Of a stretch of DNA of 50,030 nt, positions 37,711 through 46,209 are shown piece by piece (the stretch's first letter is position 1; each line of letters opens with the position of its first letter). The stretch lies in NCBI RefSeq assembly GCF_016888165.1, contig NZ_JACSWC010000393.1:1-50030 (forward strand), given 5' to 3'. This stretch comes from Halomicronema sp. CCY15110 (GTDB lineage: Bacteria; Cyanobacteriota; Cyanobacteriia; Phormidesmidales; Phormidesmidaceae). The notes under the pieces were generated by a model. The model was given only the letters and a program-made list of their open reading frames with translations, did not search any database and was not told the DNA's origin. A program made the position numbers and the translations under genes.

Positions 37711-39630
37711 ATGGCAACATTTGCATCGATTCAATTTAGTTCCTTATTCGGTCGCCATCTGTTCGGTCGCCATCGGCGATGGCTGGTTATCTGCTTGGGC
37801 GTGCTTAGCACAATCGCGGTGATCGCTTTTGGCAGTTGCTCAGCGTTTCAATCATCGGCTCTAGCCTCACCTCCTAACATCTTGATCGATCAGTTTGGCT
37901 ACCGTCCTGGCGATCAAAAAGTTGCCGTAATTCAGCAAGCAAATGCGACCGAAGAGGATGACCCGAACTTATATCAGCATCTAAACGATACCTTTCAGGT
38001 CATCGATGTCGAAGCACCTGACGCCCCAGTTTATACCGCCTCAGCAGAAATTTGGGCCGACGGAAAAATCCACGACCAATCTGGCGATCGCGTCGCTTGG
38101 TTTGATTTTTCGACCGTGCAAACTCCAGGGAACTATGCGATCCAAAACACTCGTACGGGGGAAACATCGGCCCAATTTGCGATCGCTCCAGACGTTTATC
38201 AAAACGTGCTGAAAACGGCTACCCGCATGTATTACTACCAGCGCAGCGGTTTTGAGAAAGCACCGCCCTACGCCGATCCACGCTGGACGGATCGGGCGGC
38301 TTTTTTAGGCCCTGGTCAAGATCCGGAAGCCCGCTTTGTGGATGATAAAGACAATGCTGCGCTCGCACGGGATATGCGTGGCGGCTGGTTTGATGCGGGC
38401 GATACCAATAAATACGTCACGTTTGCGGCTCAGCCTCTACACTTACTGCTCAGCGCTTATTCCCAAAATCCTGACCGGTGGCCGGATGACTTTAATATTC
38501 CAGAGTCCAACAATGGCATTCCCGACCTGCTGGATGAAGTGCGGTACGAGCTAGATTGGTTTCAGCGCATGCAAGACGATGACGGCGGTGTTTTTATCAA
38601 GCTAGGGACTCTAGACCACAACGCTGCCAGTACGCCCGGTCGCGATCGCCGCCCGCGTTTTTATGGCCCCAAATGTTCTTCCTCTACGATTGACTTAGCG
38701 AGTACCTTTGCCCACGCGGCAGTGGTCTTTCGCGACTTTCCTGAATTGCAATCGGTAGCGGCGACTTTAGAGCAGCGATCGCTACAAGCTTGGGATTGGT
38801 TCAACCGCCACCCGATACAGACCGAGTGTGATAGCCAGGAAATCAAAGCAGGTGATGCTGATCGCGACCCAGCGGTGCAAATGGGAGGGGCGATTTTAGC
38901 CGCCGTCTATTTATCACAGCTACGGGACGACCCGCAGTTTCACACCTACATCCGCGACCATTACTCAGAGACGCGACCCTTCGATGATTCCATGGGTGTG
39001 TTGTATGCCTCGTCAGTGGTGGATGGTCTCATGACCTATCTTCAATCGGCTAACGCCCCCGCCGATCTCAAAGCCCAGATGGAGGCTGATTTCTCGACGC
39101 TCTTTTTCGACCAGTTATCCCCCTTTTTTAACGATATTGTGAACCTCGACCCGTATCGGGCCTACATGCCCGATGGGCAATATCACTGGGGTAGCAATGC
39201 CGTCAAAAGCAACTTTGGCAATATCAACCAAGCGATAAGCGCCGCGACGAATGACACCAGTGCCGCTCAAATGTATACAAATCAGGCCCTGGGCTATTTG
39301 CATTATTTACATGGGGTCAACCCACTCGGAATCGTTTATCTCACCAACATGTACGATGTCGGGGCCGAATACTCGGCAAACGAAATGTTCCATGCCTGGC
39401 TGGGCGATGGGATTTATAAAAATGCCCAAACCTCTCGTAGTGGGCCAGCACCTGGGTATGTTACTGGTGGACCCAATAACGATTACACCGGCCCGGCTGA
39501 GGGGATTGCCGAGCGTCCCATTATGCGAGCCTACTTAGATCGGAGTGATTCGGAGCTCTACATGTGGGAAATCACGGAGCCATCGATCACTTATCAAGCA
39601 CCTTATATCAGGCTTTTATCACGCCTTTAA
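37711..39630 (+). CDS. Glycoside hydrolase family 9 (cellulase-type), exported
   Basis: 639 residues. N-terminal membrane/signal segment (about 25-52, possible cleavage after ALA), then an immunoglobulin-like cellulase N-terminal domain (about 55-160, ILIDQFGYRPGDQKVAV) and a GH9 (alpha/alpha)6 domain. The DAGD motif (228-231, GGWFDAGDTNKY) supplies the catalytic base, and E623 in WEITEPSITYQAP aligns with the catalytic acid of NE-type GH9 motifs. Members act on beta-1,4-glucans. Adjacent to a glycosyltransferase; no carbohydrate-binding module or dockerin is seen. Confidence 0.9.
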   Translation: MATFASIQFSSLFGRHLFGRHRRWLVICLGVLSTIAVIAFGSCSAFQSSALASPPNILIDQFGYRPGDQKVAVIQQANATEEDDPNLYQHLNDTFQVIDVEAPDAPVYTASAEIWADGKIHDQSGDRVAWFDFSTVQTPGNYAIQNTRTGETSAQFAIAPDVYQNVLKTATRMYYYQRSGFEKAPPYADPRWTDRAAFLGPGQDPEARFVDDKDNAALARDMRGGWFDAGDTNKYVTFAAQPLHLLLSAYSQNPDRWPDDFNIPESNNGIPDLLDEVRYELDWFQRMQDDDGGVFIKLGTLDHNAASTPGRDRRPRFYGPKCSSSTIDLASTFAHAAVVFRDFPELQSVAATLEQRSLQAWDWFNRHPIQTECDSQEIKAGDADRDPAVQMGGAILAAVYLSQLRDDPQFHTYIRDHYSETRPFDDSMGVLYASSVVDGLMTYLQSANAPADLKAQMEADFSTLFFDQLSPFFNDIVNLDPYRAYMPDGQYHWGSNAVKSNFGNINQAISAATNDTSAAQMYTNQALGYLHYLHGVNPLGIVYLTNMYDVGAEYSANEMFHAWLGDGIYKNAQTSRSGPAPGYVTGGPNNDYTGPAEGIAERPIMRAYLDRSDSELYMWEITEPSITYQAPYIRLLSRL

Positions 39631-39711
39631 TCTTCCTAATACCTATTCATCAATGTCACTAAACAGTCCATAGTCGGTTAGTTTTTTCCCATTAATCATC
39701 AACGCTTTGTT

Positions 39712-40641
39712 ATGACAACCTCTATTTCAATCTGCATCGCCACCTACAAACGTCCTCAAGGGCTATTTCGACTGTTAGAAAGCATTAACACTCTAAGATT
39801 TAGCGAACTTGAAACTCCGACGATTGAAGTGGTCATTGCCGATAATGATAAAGCAGGATCAGCCAAGCAGATTTATGAATCAGTTAAGCCCACCTTTAAC
39901 TGGAAATTGGTCTATGGCATTGAGCCTCACCAGGGGGTAACGTTTGCGCGCAATCGTTCCCTTGCGTTAGCGTCCCCAGACGCTGATTTCTTCGTGTTTA
40001 TTGATGATGATGAAGTGCCTGATGCCTTATGGCTAGAGACGCTGCTAATTTGTCAAAAAGAATATGATGCTGATGTCGTAACGGGACCAATCACGCCTAA
40101 ATTTGAGGTCGCCGAAGTGCCAAGCTGGGTGCTCAAGGGCGGTTTTTTTGACCCTGTGCAACATGAAACTGGCAAGTTGATGGGAGTGGCATTTACTAAC
40201 AACACATTGGTAAAAAGCCAGCTAATACGGCAGATTGAAATTCCCTTCGATGACAAGCTGGCTTTTAAGGGGGCAGAAGATGTTGACCTATTTACCCGAC
40301 TTTTTGCTCAGGGAGCCAAAATTGTCTGGTGTAGTGAGGCAATGGTTTATGAGTTCATCCCAGAAAATCGTATGCGCGTCAAATGGCTACTAGACCGAAA
40401 TTATTACGGCTACAGTGCTCACAGTGTGACCGAAAAAAAATACTTTCCGTCTGTCTTGATTCAAGCGCAAAGAGTCCTTAAAGGTTTTTTGAATATTCTG
40501 CTGGGGCTATGTTTGCTGGCACCTGGTTTATTGCTCGGACGGCACCGGATTGCTCAATCTCTGATCTATGTTTACCGAGGATTCGGTAGTCTATCGGGCT
40601 TGGTGAATATCCGAGGAGCCTGGGGCGGCGCTCATCGTTAA
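39712..40641 (+). CDS. Family 2 glycosyltransferase
   Basis: 309 residues. GT-A fold signatures: SISICIATYKRP at the start, an acidic FVFIDDDEVPD triplet (98-100) for metal and nucleotide-sugar binding, and a catalytic-type ED in KGAEDVDLFTRL. A C-terminal hydrophobic segment (about 257-275) suggests membrane attachment. Donor and acceptor cannot be inferred. It follows the GH9 gene after 81 bases on the same strand. Confidence 0.9.
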   Translation: MTTSISICIATYKRPQGLFRLLESINTLRFSELETPTIEVVIADNDKAGSAKQIYESVKPTFNWKLVYGIEPHQGVTFARNRSLALASPDADFFVFIDDDEVPDALWLETLLICQKEYDADVVTGPITPKFEVAEVPSWVLKGGFFDPVQHETGKLMGVAFTNNTLVKSQLIRQIEIPFDDKLAFKGAEDVDLFTRLFAQGAKIVWCSEAMVYEFIPENRMRVKWLLDRNYYGYSAHSVTEKKYFPSVLIQAQRVLKGFLNILLGLCLLAPGLLLGRHRIAQSLIYVYRGFGSLSGLVNIRGAWGGAHR

Positions 40642-40800
40642 GGCGACACCTTTGCAGCCAAGGTGCGGTGCCCAAAATTTAAGCGCGCATTTCACAGCGA
40701 CTCATAGTTGCCTGCAGTCACCTTGCAAAGCTAGGAACCTGGTGTGGCGACAGCTTCACTTTTTAATTTGCCACTTTGCGATCGCTCTACCCTGGCAGTG

Positions 40801-41496
40801 TTAGTGCGGCAACAGGGCTTCGAGCTTGAGATCAGAAGCGGCCTGCACCAGCGCTGAAATATCGTCAGTCTGAGGCAGATAGGGCATCGCTCCCAAAACA
40901 GGGAGTTGGGTCAGACGCTCAATTAGGTCAATCGGAGCCCAGTTTTGTCGCTCTTCAGCAGTAAGCGGTGCCGTGCAGTTGAGGACGATGCCCCGAACTG
41001 ATAATTGATGCTGACGAGCTAAGGCCACGTTGGCCACGGTTTGAGCGATCGCTCCCAGCTTGACGGGTACTACCAACACGATGGGCAAATGCCAAGCAGC
41101 CGCAAGATCGGCGATCGTCCACTCATCCGTAACGGGCGACCCTAAGCCACCCAACGCCTCCACCAAGACAAATTGCCGCTCGGCTAGCAGTTGACTGAGA
41201 TAATGCCAAACAATTGTCAGGTCAATCCTTTTACCTTCTTGGGCGGCAGCGAGTGGGGGCGCTAGCGGGGCCGCAAAGCGCTGCGGCGTAATCGACTCAG
41301 CGGACTGCTTCAGGTCAAATAGCCGCGTGTAGGTTTCAAAATCGCCCAGGCCCGACTGTACGGGTTTCATCAGTCCCAAGGAGTCGGCGGCATGGTGCTG
41401 GAGCCAATAAGCCGCGATCGCGCTAGTGACGATGGTTTTACCCACATCCGTGTCAGTCCCCGTAATCAGCAAGCCATTCTTAATCGGAGTGCCCAT
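40801..41496 (-). CDS. bioD: Dethiobiotin synthetase
   Basis: ATP-dependent ring closure of 7,8-diaminopelargonate to dethiobiotin. Seen: P-loop GTDTDVGKT, the GLMKPVQSG motif, and VEALGGLGSPVTDE. The ATG at 41496 is preferred; it lies two bases past the stop of the kinase gene and gives 231 residues, the usual length. No other biotin gene is nearby, so it appears to ride on the kinase message. Confidence 0.94.
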   Translation of the reverse strand: MGTPIKNGLLITGTDTDVGKTIVTSAIAAYWLQHHAADSLGLMKPVQSGLGDFETYTRLFDLKQSAESITPQRFAAPLAPPLAAAQEGKRIDLTIVWHYLSQLLAERQFVLVEALGGLGSPVTDEWTIADLAAAWHLPIVLVVPVKLGAIAQTVANVALARQHQLSVRGIVLNCTAPLTAEERQNWAPIDLIERLTQLPVLGAMPYLPQTDDISALVQAASDLKLEALLPH

Positions 41497-41498
41497 CG

Positions 41499-43418
41499 CT
41501 ACCTTTTCAAAAACTGTAGGGTAAATTCTGAGTCGCCCGTGGCCGTCACATCGACCAGGTAATCTCCCCCCACAGGCGCAGCATCTTCCCACAGCTCTAC
41601 CGACGAAGCCAACGGATCGCCCGTCGGCAGTTTTACCGTAAAGCTCGTGGGGGCCGTCGACCGGGCCACTCGAATTTCAATCACTTCCCCTTCGCGGAGG
41701 TTAATGACATAACGACGGATGCGCCCCGGCCCGGCGCTGTTAGCGACCAATGTGGTATTTTGGCCCGCGGGAAATCTGACCCGCTGCTCGGAAATGATTT
41801 CTGGTTCGTCTGGTGGTTCCGGCGTTTCCGGCTCGATGGGGGGCTCGGGATCGGGCGTCTCCGGCTCCGTTGGCGCTTCGGGATCTTCCCCCTCAGATAA
41901 CGAGACATTGAGGCGATAGTCGCTCTGGCCTACGCCCTCAACGGGTCGCAGTTGCACCGTATAGTCGCCGGTCAGTTCCAGCGTGCCAGTCCATCCCAAC
42001 ACTCGGCGGGCCTGACGGTCTGGCGGATTGCCATTCGGGGCAAGCACAGTCATCAGTACGCCTTCGCCCTCTAATTGGGCGAGCAGGGTTTCGCCTTCGC
42101 GCCCCGCCACGATGTAATTCACGGTTTCATTGGCTTTCAGGCTACCCTCAACGGTGGTGGATTCGCCCGCGCGAATGTCTAAATTTTGCGTGAATTCCAC
42201 GGGCTCCGTTGGCGGTTCGGGGTCGGGGTCGGGGTCGGGCGTAGTGGGCGGCGTGACGGGACGGTCTGGATCAATTTCAATTTCCGGTACATCGGGCTGG
42301 TTGGTCGGTGCCCGATTGAGGGTCGTGACCAGGCCCCATCCCCCGAGTCCCGCCACCAGGGCTAACCCTAACGCCAAGGCTCCGATCGCCAGGGGATTTT
42401 CCCAAATCGAGCCCTCATCTTCGGTCAGCACGCCAGGCGTAGAGGGTCGATAGGTTTGCGGCGATTCTGGGCCGGCAATGGTAGTGGATTGGGGCGATCG
42501 CCCCACTGCTACCGTCCGCACTTGAGAAGCTGGGGCCACCGCTGGCGTAAACGGTGCCTGGGGTCGAGCCGTAGCAAAACTACCGACCGTGCCCAGGGCC
42601 TGGGCCATTTCACTCACGGTTTGATAGCGATCGCCCGGTCGATAACTGGTCGCCTTATCCAGCACTTGGGTCAGCCCCGGACTGACATCGGCATAATCAT
42701 GCCAATACCAGGTCAGATTCACATCATCAAAAATGTCCTGGGGTTCCCGCCCACTCAACAGCACGATCGCCGTCACGGCCAAAGCATACAGGTCACTACT
42801 GGGGTACGCCCGCCCGGACTGCATTTGCTCGCTCGGCGCATAGCCCGGTTTGCCTACGGTCGTCGCGTGATGGGTTTGCCCCGACATTTGCACCCGCGTC
42901 ACCACCTCTTTCACCACGCCAAAATCGATGAGCACGGGCAGGCGGTCTTGGTTGCGCAGCAAAATATTGTCCGGACTAATATCGCGGTGAATGATGCCCT
43001 TAGCGTGAATATGGGCCAGCACCGGCAGCATTTGCTGCAGAAATTGGCGGACTTCCGCCTCAGAGAACGTCGAATTTTGCAGGCGGCGCTGATTCAGCAG
43101 CTCGCGATAGGACGATCCTTCCACGTAATCCTGCACCAAAAACAGCCGCCCTTCCACCTCAAACGTGGCGCGAAACTGCGGAATCTGGGGATGCTGAATC
43201 TGATACAGAATGGTCGCTTCCCGCTGAAATAGTTCGGCAGACTTGCTAGAGAAATGATCTTCTCCCTGCTGCGGCAGAAATTCCTTGACCGCGCAGCGCT
43301 CATTAAAGCGATTCTGGTCTTGCGCCAGATAAGTCCGTCCAAAGCCCCCCTGGCCGAGCAGTTGAACGATCTGATAGCGCGACTGAAGGACAGTGCCAAA
43401 GGGGAGTGGAGAATACAT
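41499..43418 (-). CDS. Ser/Thr protein kinase with two PPC-like sensor domains
   Basis: 639 residues from the ATG at 43418. Cytoplasmic Hanks-type kinase at 1-260: LGQGGFGRTYLA glycine loop, VKEF lysine, HRDISPDN catalytic loop (aspartate kept; ISPDN replaces LKPEN, as in several cyanobacterial kinases) and DFGVVKE. Membrane helix at about 340-362. The outside part has two beta-rich PPC-like domains (about 410-510 and 540-639) separated by Pro/Glu-rich linkers. A receptor-kinase layout; ligand and targets unknown. bioD starts two bases after its stop. Confidence 0.9.
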   Translation of the reverse strand: MYSPLPFGTVLQSRYQIVQLLGQGGFGRTYLAQDQNRFNERCAVKEFLPQQGEDHFSSKSAELFQREATILYQIQHPQIPQFRATFEVEGRLFLVQDYVEGSSYRELLNQRRLQNSTFSEAEVRQFLQQMLPVLAHIHAKGIIHRDISPDNILLRNQDRLPVLIDFGVVKEVVTRVQMSGQTHHATTVGKPGYAPSEQMQSGRAYPSSDLYALAVTAIVLLSGREPQDIFDDVNLTWYWHDYADVSPGLTQVLDKATSYRPGDRYQTVSEMAQALGTVGSFATARPQAPFTPAVAPASQVRTVAVGRSPQSTTIAGPESPQTYRPSTPGVLTEDEGSIWENPLAIGALALGLALVAGLGGWGLVTTLNRAPTNQPDVPEIEIDPDRPVTPPTTPDPDPDPEPPTEPVEFTQNLDIRAGESTTVEGSLKANETVNYIVAGREGETLLAQLEGEGVLMTVLAPNGNPPDRQARRVLGWTGTLELTGDYTVQLRPVEGVGQSDYRLNVSLSEGEDPEAPTEPETPDPEPPIEPETPEPPDEPEIISEQRVRFPAGQNTTLVANSAGPGRIRRYVINLREGEVIEIRVARSTAPTSFTVKLPTGDPLASSVELWEDAAPVGGDYLVDVTATGDSEFTLQFLKR

Positions 43419-43661
43419 AAACCAACGTCTCTGGGCAAAAACACAAGCAAGCATACCTCAATCAAGGTAGCCTGCCTTCAAGATTTATCGATTGTAGAAT
43501 GTGCCAATCCCACTTGGCAGTCTTCGCAATTTGCGAATTTTCGCTATATTAAAAGCGCGGGTATTAAGCACCAAAGGATCTGTCTTAAGGTCTTGCTTTC
43601 CCGGTCCCAATACCCAGTGAAACTTTGGATAAGAAGGGCAGGGGCATAACCCAACATCTGA

Positions 43662-43964
43662 ATGCATGTAATTACAAAACTACGGTTGACCAAGTTTTGG
43701 CAGCGGCACCCTCAAGCGCAAGTTGGTTTATCTCTGTGGTACAAGTTGACCACAAGTGCTAAATGGCAAGATTTAGCTGAAGTCCGTAAGACTTTTGGAT
43801 CCGCCGATCAAGTGGCTAACTTTACGGTCTTTAATATCGGTGGCAACAAGTATCGTTTGATTACCTTCATTGACTACACCTATCAAAAGGTGTTTATCCG
43901 CGACATTTTGACCCATGCCGAATATGACCAAGAAAAGTGGAAGCAGAATAGCTGGTATCAATAG
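43662..43964 (+). CDS. higB: HigB-type toxin (mRNA interferase, type II TA)
   Basis: 100 residues of the RelE-like HigB family: MHVITKLRLTKFWQRHP, then DLAEVRKTFGSADQVANFTVFNIGGNKYRLIT and VFIRDILTHAEYD, including the R/K and H residues expected for RNA cleavage. It precedes its antitoxin, the reversed gene order typical of higBA. The antitoxin gene follows after 33 bases. Confidence 0.92.
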   Translation: MHVITKLRLTKFWQRHPQAQVGLSLWYKLTTSAKWQDLAEVRKTFGSADQVANFTVFNIGGNKYRLITFIDYTYQKVFIRDILTHAEYDQEKWKQNSWYQ

Positions 43965-43997
43965 GTCGGTTGTCAAACTTTGGTGACTTATAACGCT

Positions 43998-44417
43998 ATG
44001 TTTACAACGGAACCCAAGCCCTATCTCGAACTCCTGCAAGACTTTCCCCCTCGTCCAATTAAATCTGAACAGGATTATTGGGCTTTGCAAGCAGTGATCG
44101 ATCGCTTGCTGGATGCAGGAGAGCTGACCGCAGATCAACGCGACTACCTGAATCTATTGGGTCTACTTATTCAGGAATATGATGAGCAGCACGTCGCCAT
44201 GCCAGATTTAGCCGGAGTGGAGTTGCTCAAGGCCCTCATTGAAGAGTTTGACCTGAAGCAAAAAGATCTGGTGCCGATTTTCAAAACGGAGTCCATTGTG
44301 TCAGCCGTGCTCAACGGTCATCGCCGCTTGACTGTGGAACACATCGAAAAACTCGCCCAGTTCTTTTCTGTCTCACCTTCCGTCTTCTTTAACGCTAAAT
44401 CCCAAAATTTGGAGTGA
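43998..44417 (+). CDS. higA: HigA-type antitoxin (XRE HTH)
   Basis: 139 residues from the ATG at 43998 (in-frame TTG and GTG starts lie just upstream). The C-terminal half is an XRE-type HTH: LKQKDLVPIFKTESIVSAVL, then NGHRRLTVEHIEKLAQFFSV. The N-terminal half is the HigA extension that binds the toxin. Normally represses its own operon. Confidence 0.9.
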   Translation: MFTTEPKPYLELLQDFPPRPIKSEQDYWALQAVIDRLLDAGELTADQRDYLNLLGLLIQEYDEQHVAMPDLAGVELLKALIEEFDLKQKDLVPIFKTESIVSAVLNGHRRLTVEHIEKLAQFFSVSPSVFFNAKSQNLE

Positions 44418-44601
44418 TGGCCCGCTTGGGCTACTCGCCCAGCCCCACTCAAGTTGGTACAGCGAGTCAGACCCAGACCTGTTTCCACAGCAGGAAGGTG
44501 CTGCAGTCGGGTTGCCGTAATCTACAAAGCCCGATGAGGTCTTAAAATGAGAATGCTTAGCTTCTGACGTTAGCGAGCATGTTGGCATTTGCGGGGTCTG
44601 T

Positions 44602-46173
44602 GTGGTGGTGCGCAAGCTGCTTTTCGAACGTCCAATTTTGATCGGGGGGCTGGGCTTAGCTGCGACGCTGAGTTTGTTGGGCGGGTTGCAGGATGTCTTT
44701 GCCGACGGCACCACGGTGGCAGGGCTCGTTGCGACGGGGGCTGGGGTCTGGTGGTGGCGACGCCAACGTCCTGAGACTGCAACCGTTGAGATCAAGCCGA
44801 CGACGCCCGTTGAGCGGGAGCAAGTGGCGGCCGCGATCGCTACCCTCAAAGCTGACCTCGACGCCCTACAGCAAGAGTTGTCCGCTTTAGAAGCAGAGGA
44901 GCTGGTCGCGGCCACCATGGCCCGGTTCGAGCAGCAGCGCCAGGAACTTCTGACAGAGCTGGATAGAGCCGCGTTGAAGGTGGCGATCGCGGGCTATCCC
45001 CGCTCTGGCAAATCCTTGTTGCAGACATTTCTGACAGCCTTACCGTCAGCCTCCCCAGAGGCAACCGATGCAGGGTTAACGGTGGCAGAAATCGCCCTAA
45101 CCGCTGCAACCGCTCATCCTCAAGTCATGGCTGACTTGCTGCAACAGCAAGATGCCGTCATCTATTTAGTGACCGAAGACCTGACAGATTCGGTGTTTGC
45201 CGACTTGAAAACTTTAACGGCAGCGGGGCAGCGGGTACTGCTGTGCCTCAACAAACGAGATCATTATTTGCCCGACGAACAGACTGCAATACTGGATAAG
45301 ATGCAGGCCCAACTGCGATCGCTACCGCAGACTATTGCCTGTGTCGCCATCACCACCGCCCCGCGCCCCATCAAAGTGCGCACCCACGACGCGGCGGGCC
45401 AAGTGACCGAGCACCTAGAAACCCCAGACCCAGAAGTGGCTCCGATCACGACCCCAGTTCAACAATGGTGCGAGCAGGAAGTCCCGCATTTGGTGGCACA
45501 AACCGTCATGCGTCAGGTGCATCAATTCCGTCGCGACATTCAGACGACTTTGAATCAGGCACGCCATCGACAGGCCCTGCCCCTGGTCGAACAGTTGCAG
45601 TGGGCGGCGGCGGGTACCGCCTTTGCGAGTCCCGTGCCGTCGCTCGATTTGCTCGCCGCGATCGCCATCAACGGCCAACTGGTGATGGATTTAAGCAAGG
45701 CTTATCAACAACCCCTGGCGCTTGATCAGGCAAAAACCATTGCCGCTGAACTCGCCACCGTCGTGGTCAAACTCGGCGTGGTCGAAGTCTCCACTCAACT
45801 GCTGACTGCGGCCCTCAAAAGCCATGCAGCGACCTTTGTCGTGGGCGGCGGCGTCCAGGCGTTTAGTGCGGCTTATCTCACCCGCCTTTGTGGCGAAAGT
45901 CTGATGGCCTATTTTGAGGAGCGCGCCCTGTCGGGACAGGCCGAAACCGCCATCTCGGTAGACGCGATCGGGCAAAAGCTACAAGCCCTTATGCCCAGCA
46001 CCCAGCGCGCCGAGTTTTTGCAAACCCTCATCAACCAGGGGCGGCAAAAGCTTTCACCCAAAACCGCCCCAGCCCTGGCACCAGGGGAAACAGCCGCCCT
46101 GAACCTGTCTCAACCGACCCCTCAAATATTGTCCACTCAGATGGAGACGATATCCTCAGGTGAACTGGTCTGA
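44602..46173 (+). CDS. Membrane-linked GTPase-like protein with DUF697 domain, degenerate G motifs
   Basis: 523 residues from the first of three consecutive GTG codons (44602; 44605 and 44608 equally possible). N-terminal hydrophobic region (about 9-52), a coiled-coil stretch (70-122), then a G domain: P-loop GYPRSGKS (131-138) and NKRD (LCLNKRDHY) for guanine. No DxxG/DTPG switch II can be found between them. The C-terminal half is a DUF697-type helical domain. It is followed after 36 bases by a second, complete GTPase, so the two may work as a pair. Confidence 0.78.
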   Translation: MVVRKLLFERPILIGGLGLAATLSLLGGLQDVFADGTTVAGLVATGAGVWWWRRQRPETATVEIKPTTPVEREQVAAAIATLKADLDALQQELSALEAEELVAATMARFEQQRQELLTELDRAALKVAIAGYPRSGKSLLQTFLTALPSASPEATDAGLTVAEIALTAATAHPQVMADLLQQQDAVIYLVTEDLTDSVFADLKTLTAAGQRVLLCLNKRDHYLPDEQTAILDKMQAQLRSLPQTIACVAITTAPRPIKVRTHDAAGQVTEHLETPDPEVAPITTPVQQWCEQEVPHLVAQTVMRQVHQFRRDIQTTLNQARHRQALPLVEQLQWAAAGTAFASPVPSLDLLAAIAINGQLVMDLSKAYQQPLALDQAKTIAAELATVVVKLGVVEVSTQLLTAALKSHAATFVVGGGVQAFSAAYLTRLCGESLMAYFEERALSGQAETAISVDAIGQKLQALMPSTQRAEFLQTLINQGRQKLSPKTAPALAPGETAALNLSQPTPQILSTQMETISSGELV

Positions 46174-46209
46174 ATTGCTGAACGCCCATCGTTTGTAGAG
46201 AATCACACT

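Noticed and set aside
42456-43232. 258-codon plus-strand frame antisense to the Ser/Thr kinase
   Set aside because: Shadow of the kinase domain; Arg/His-rich composition typical of antisense frames in GC-rich genes.
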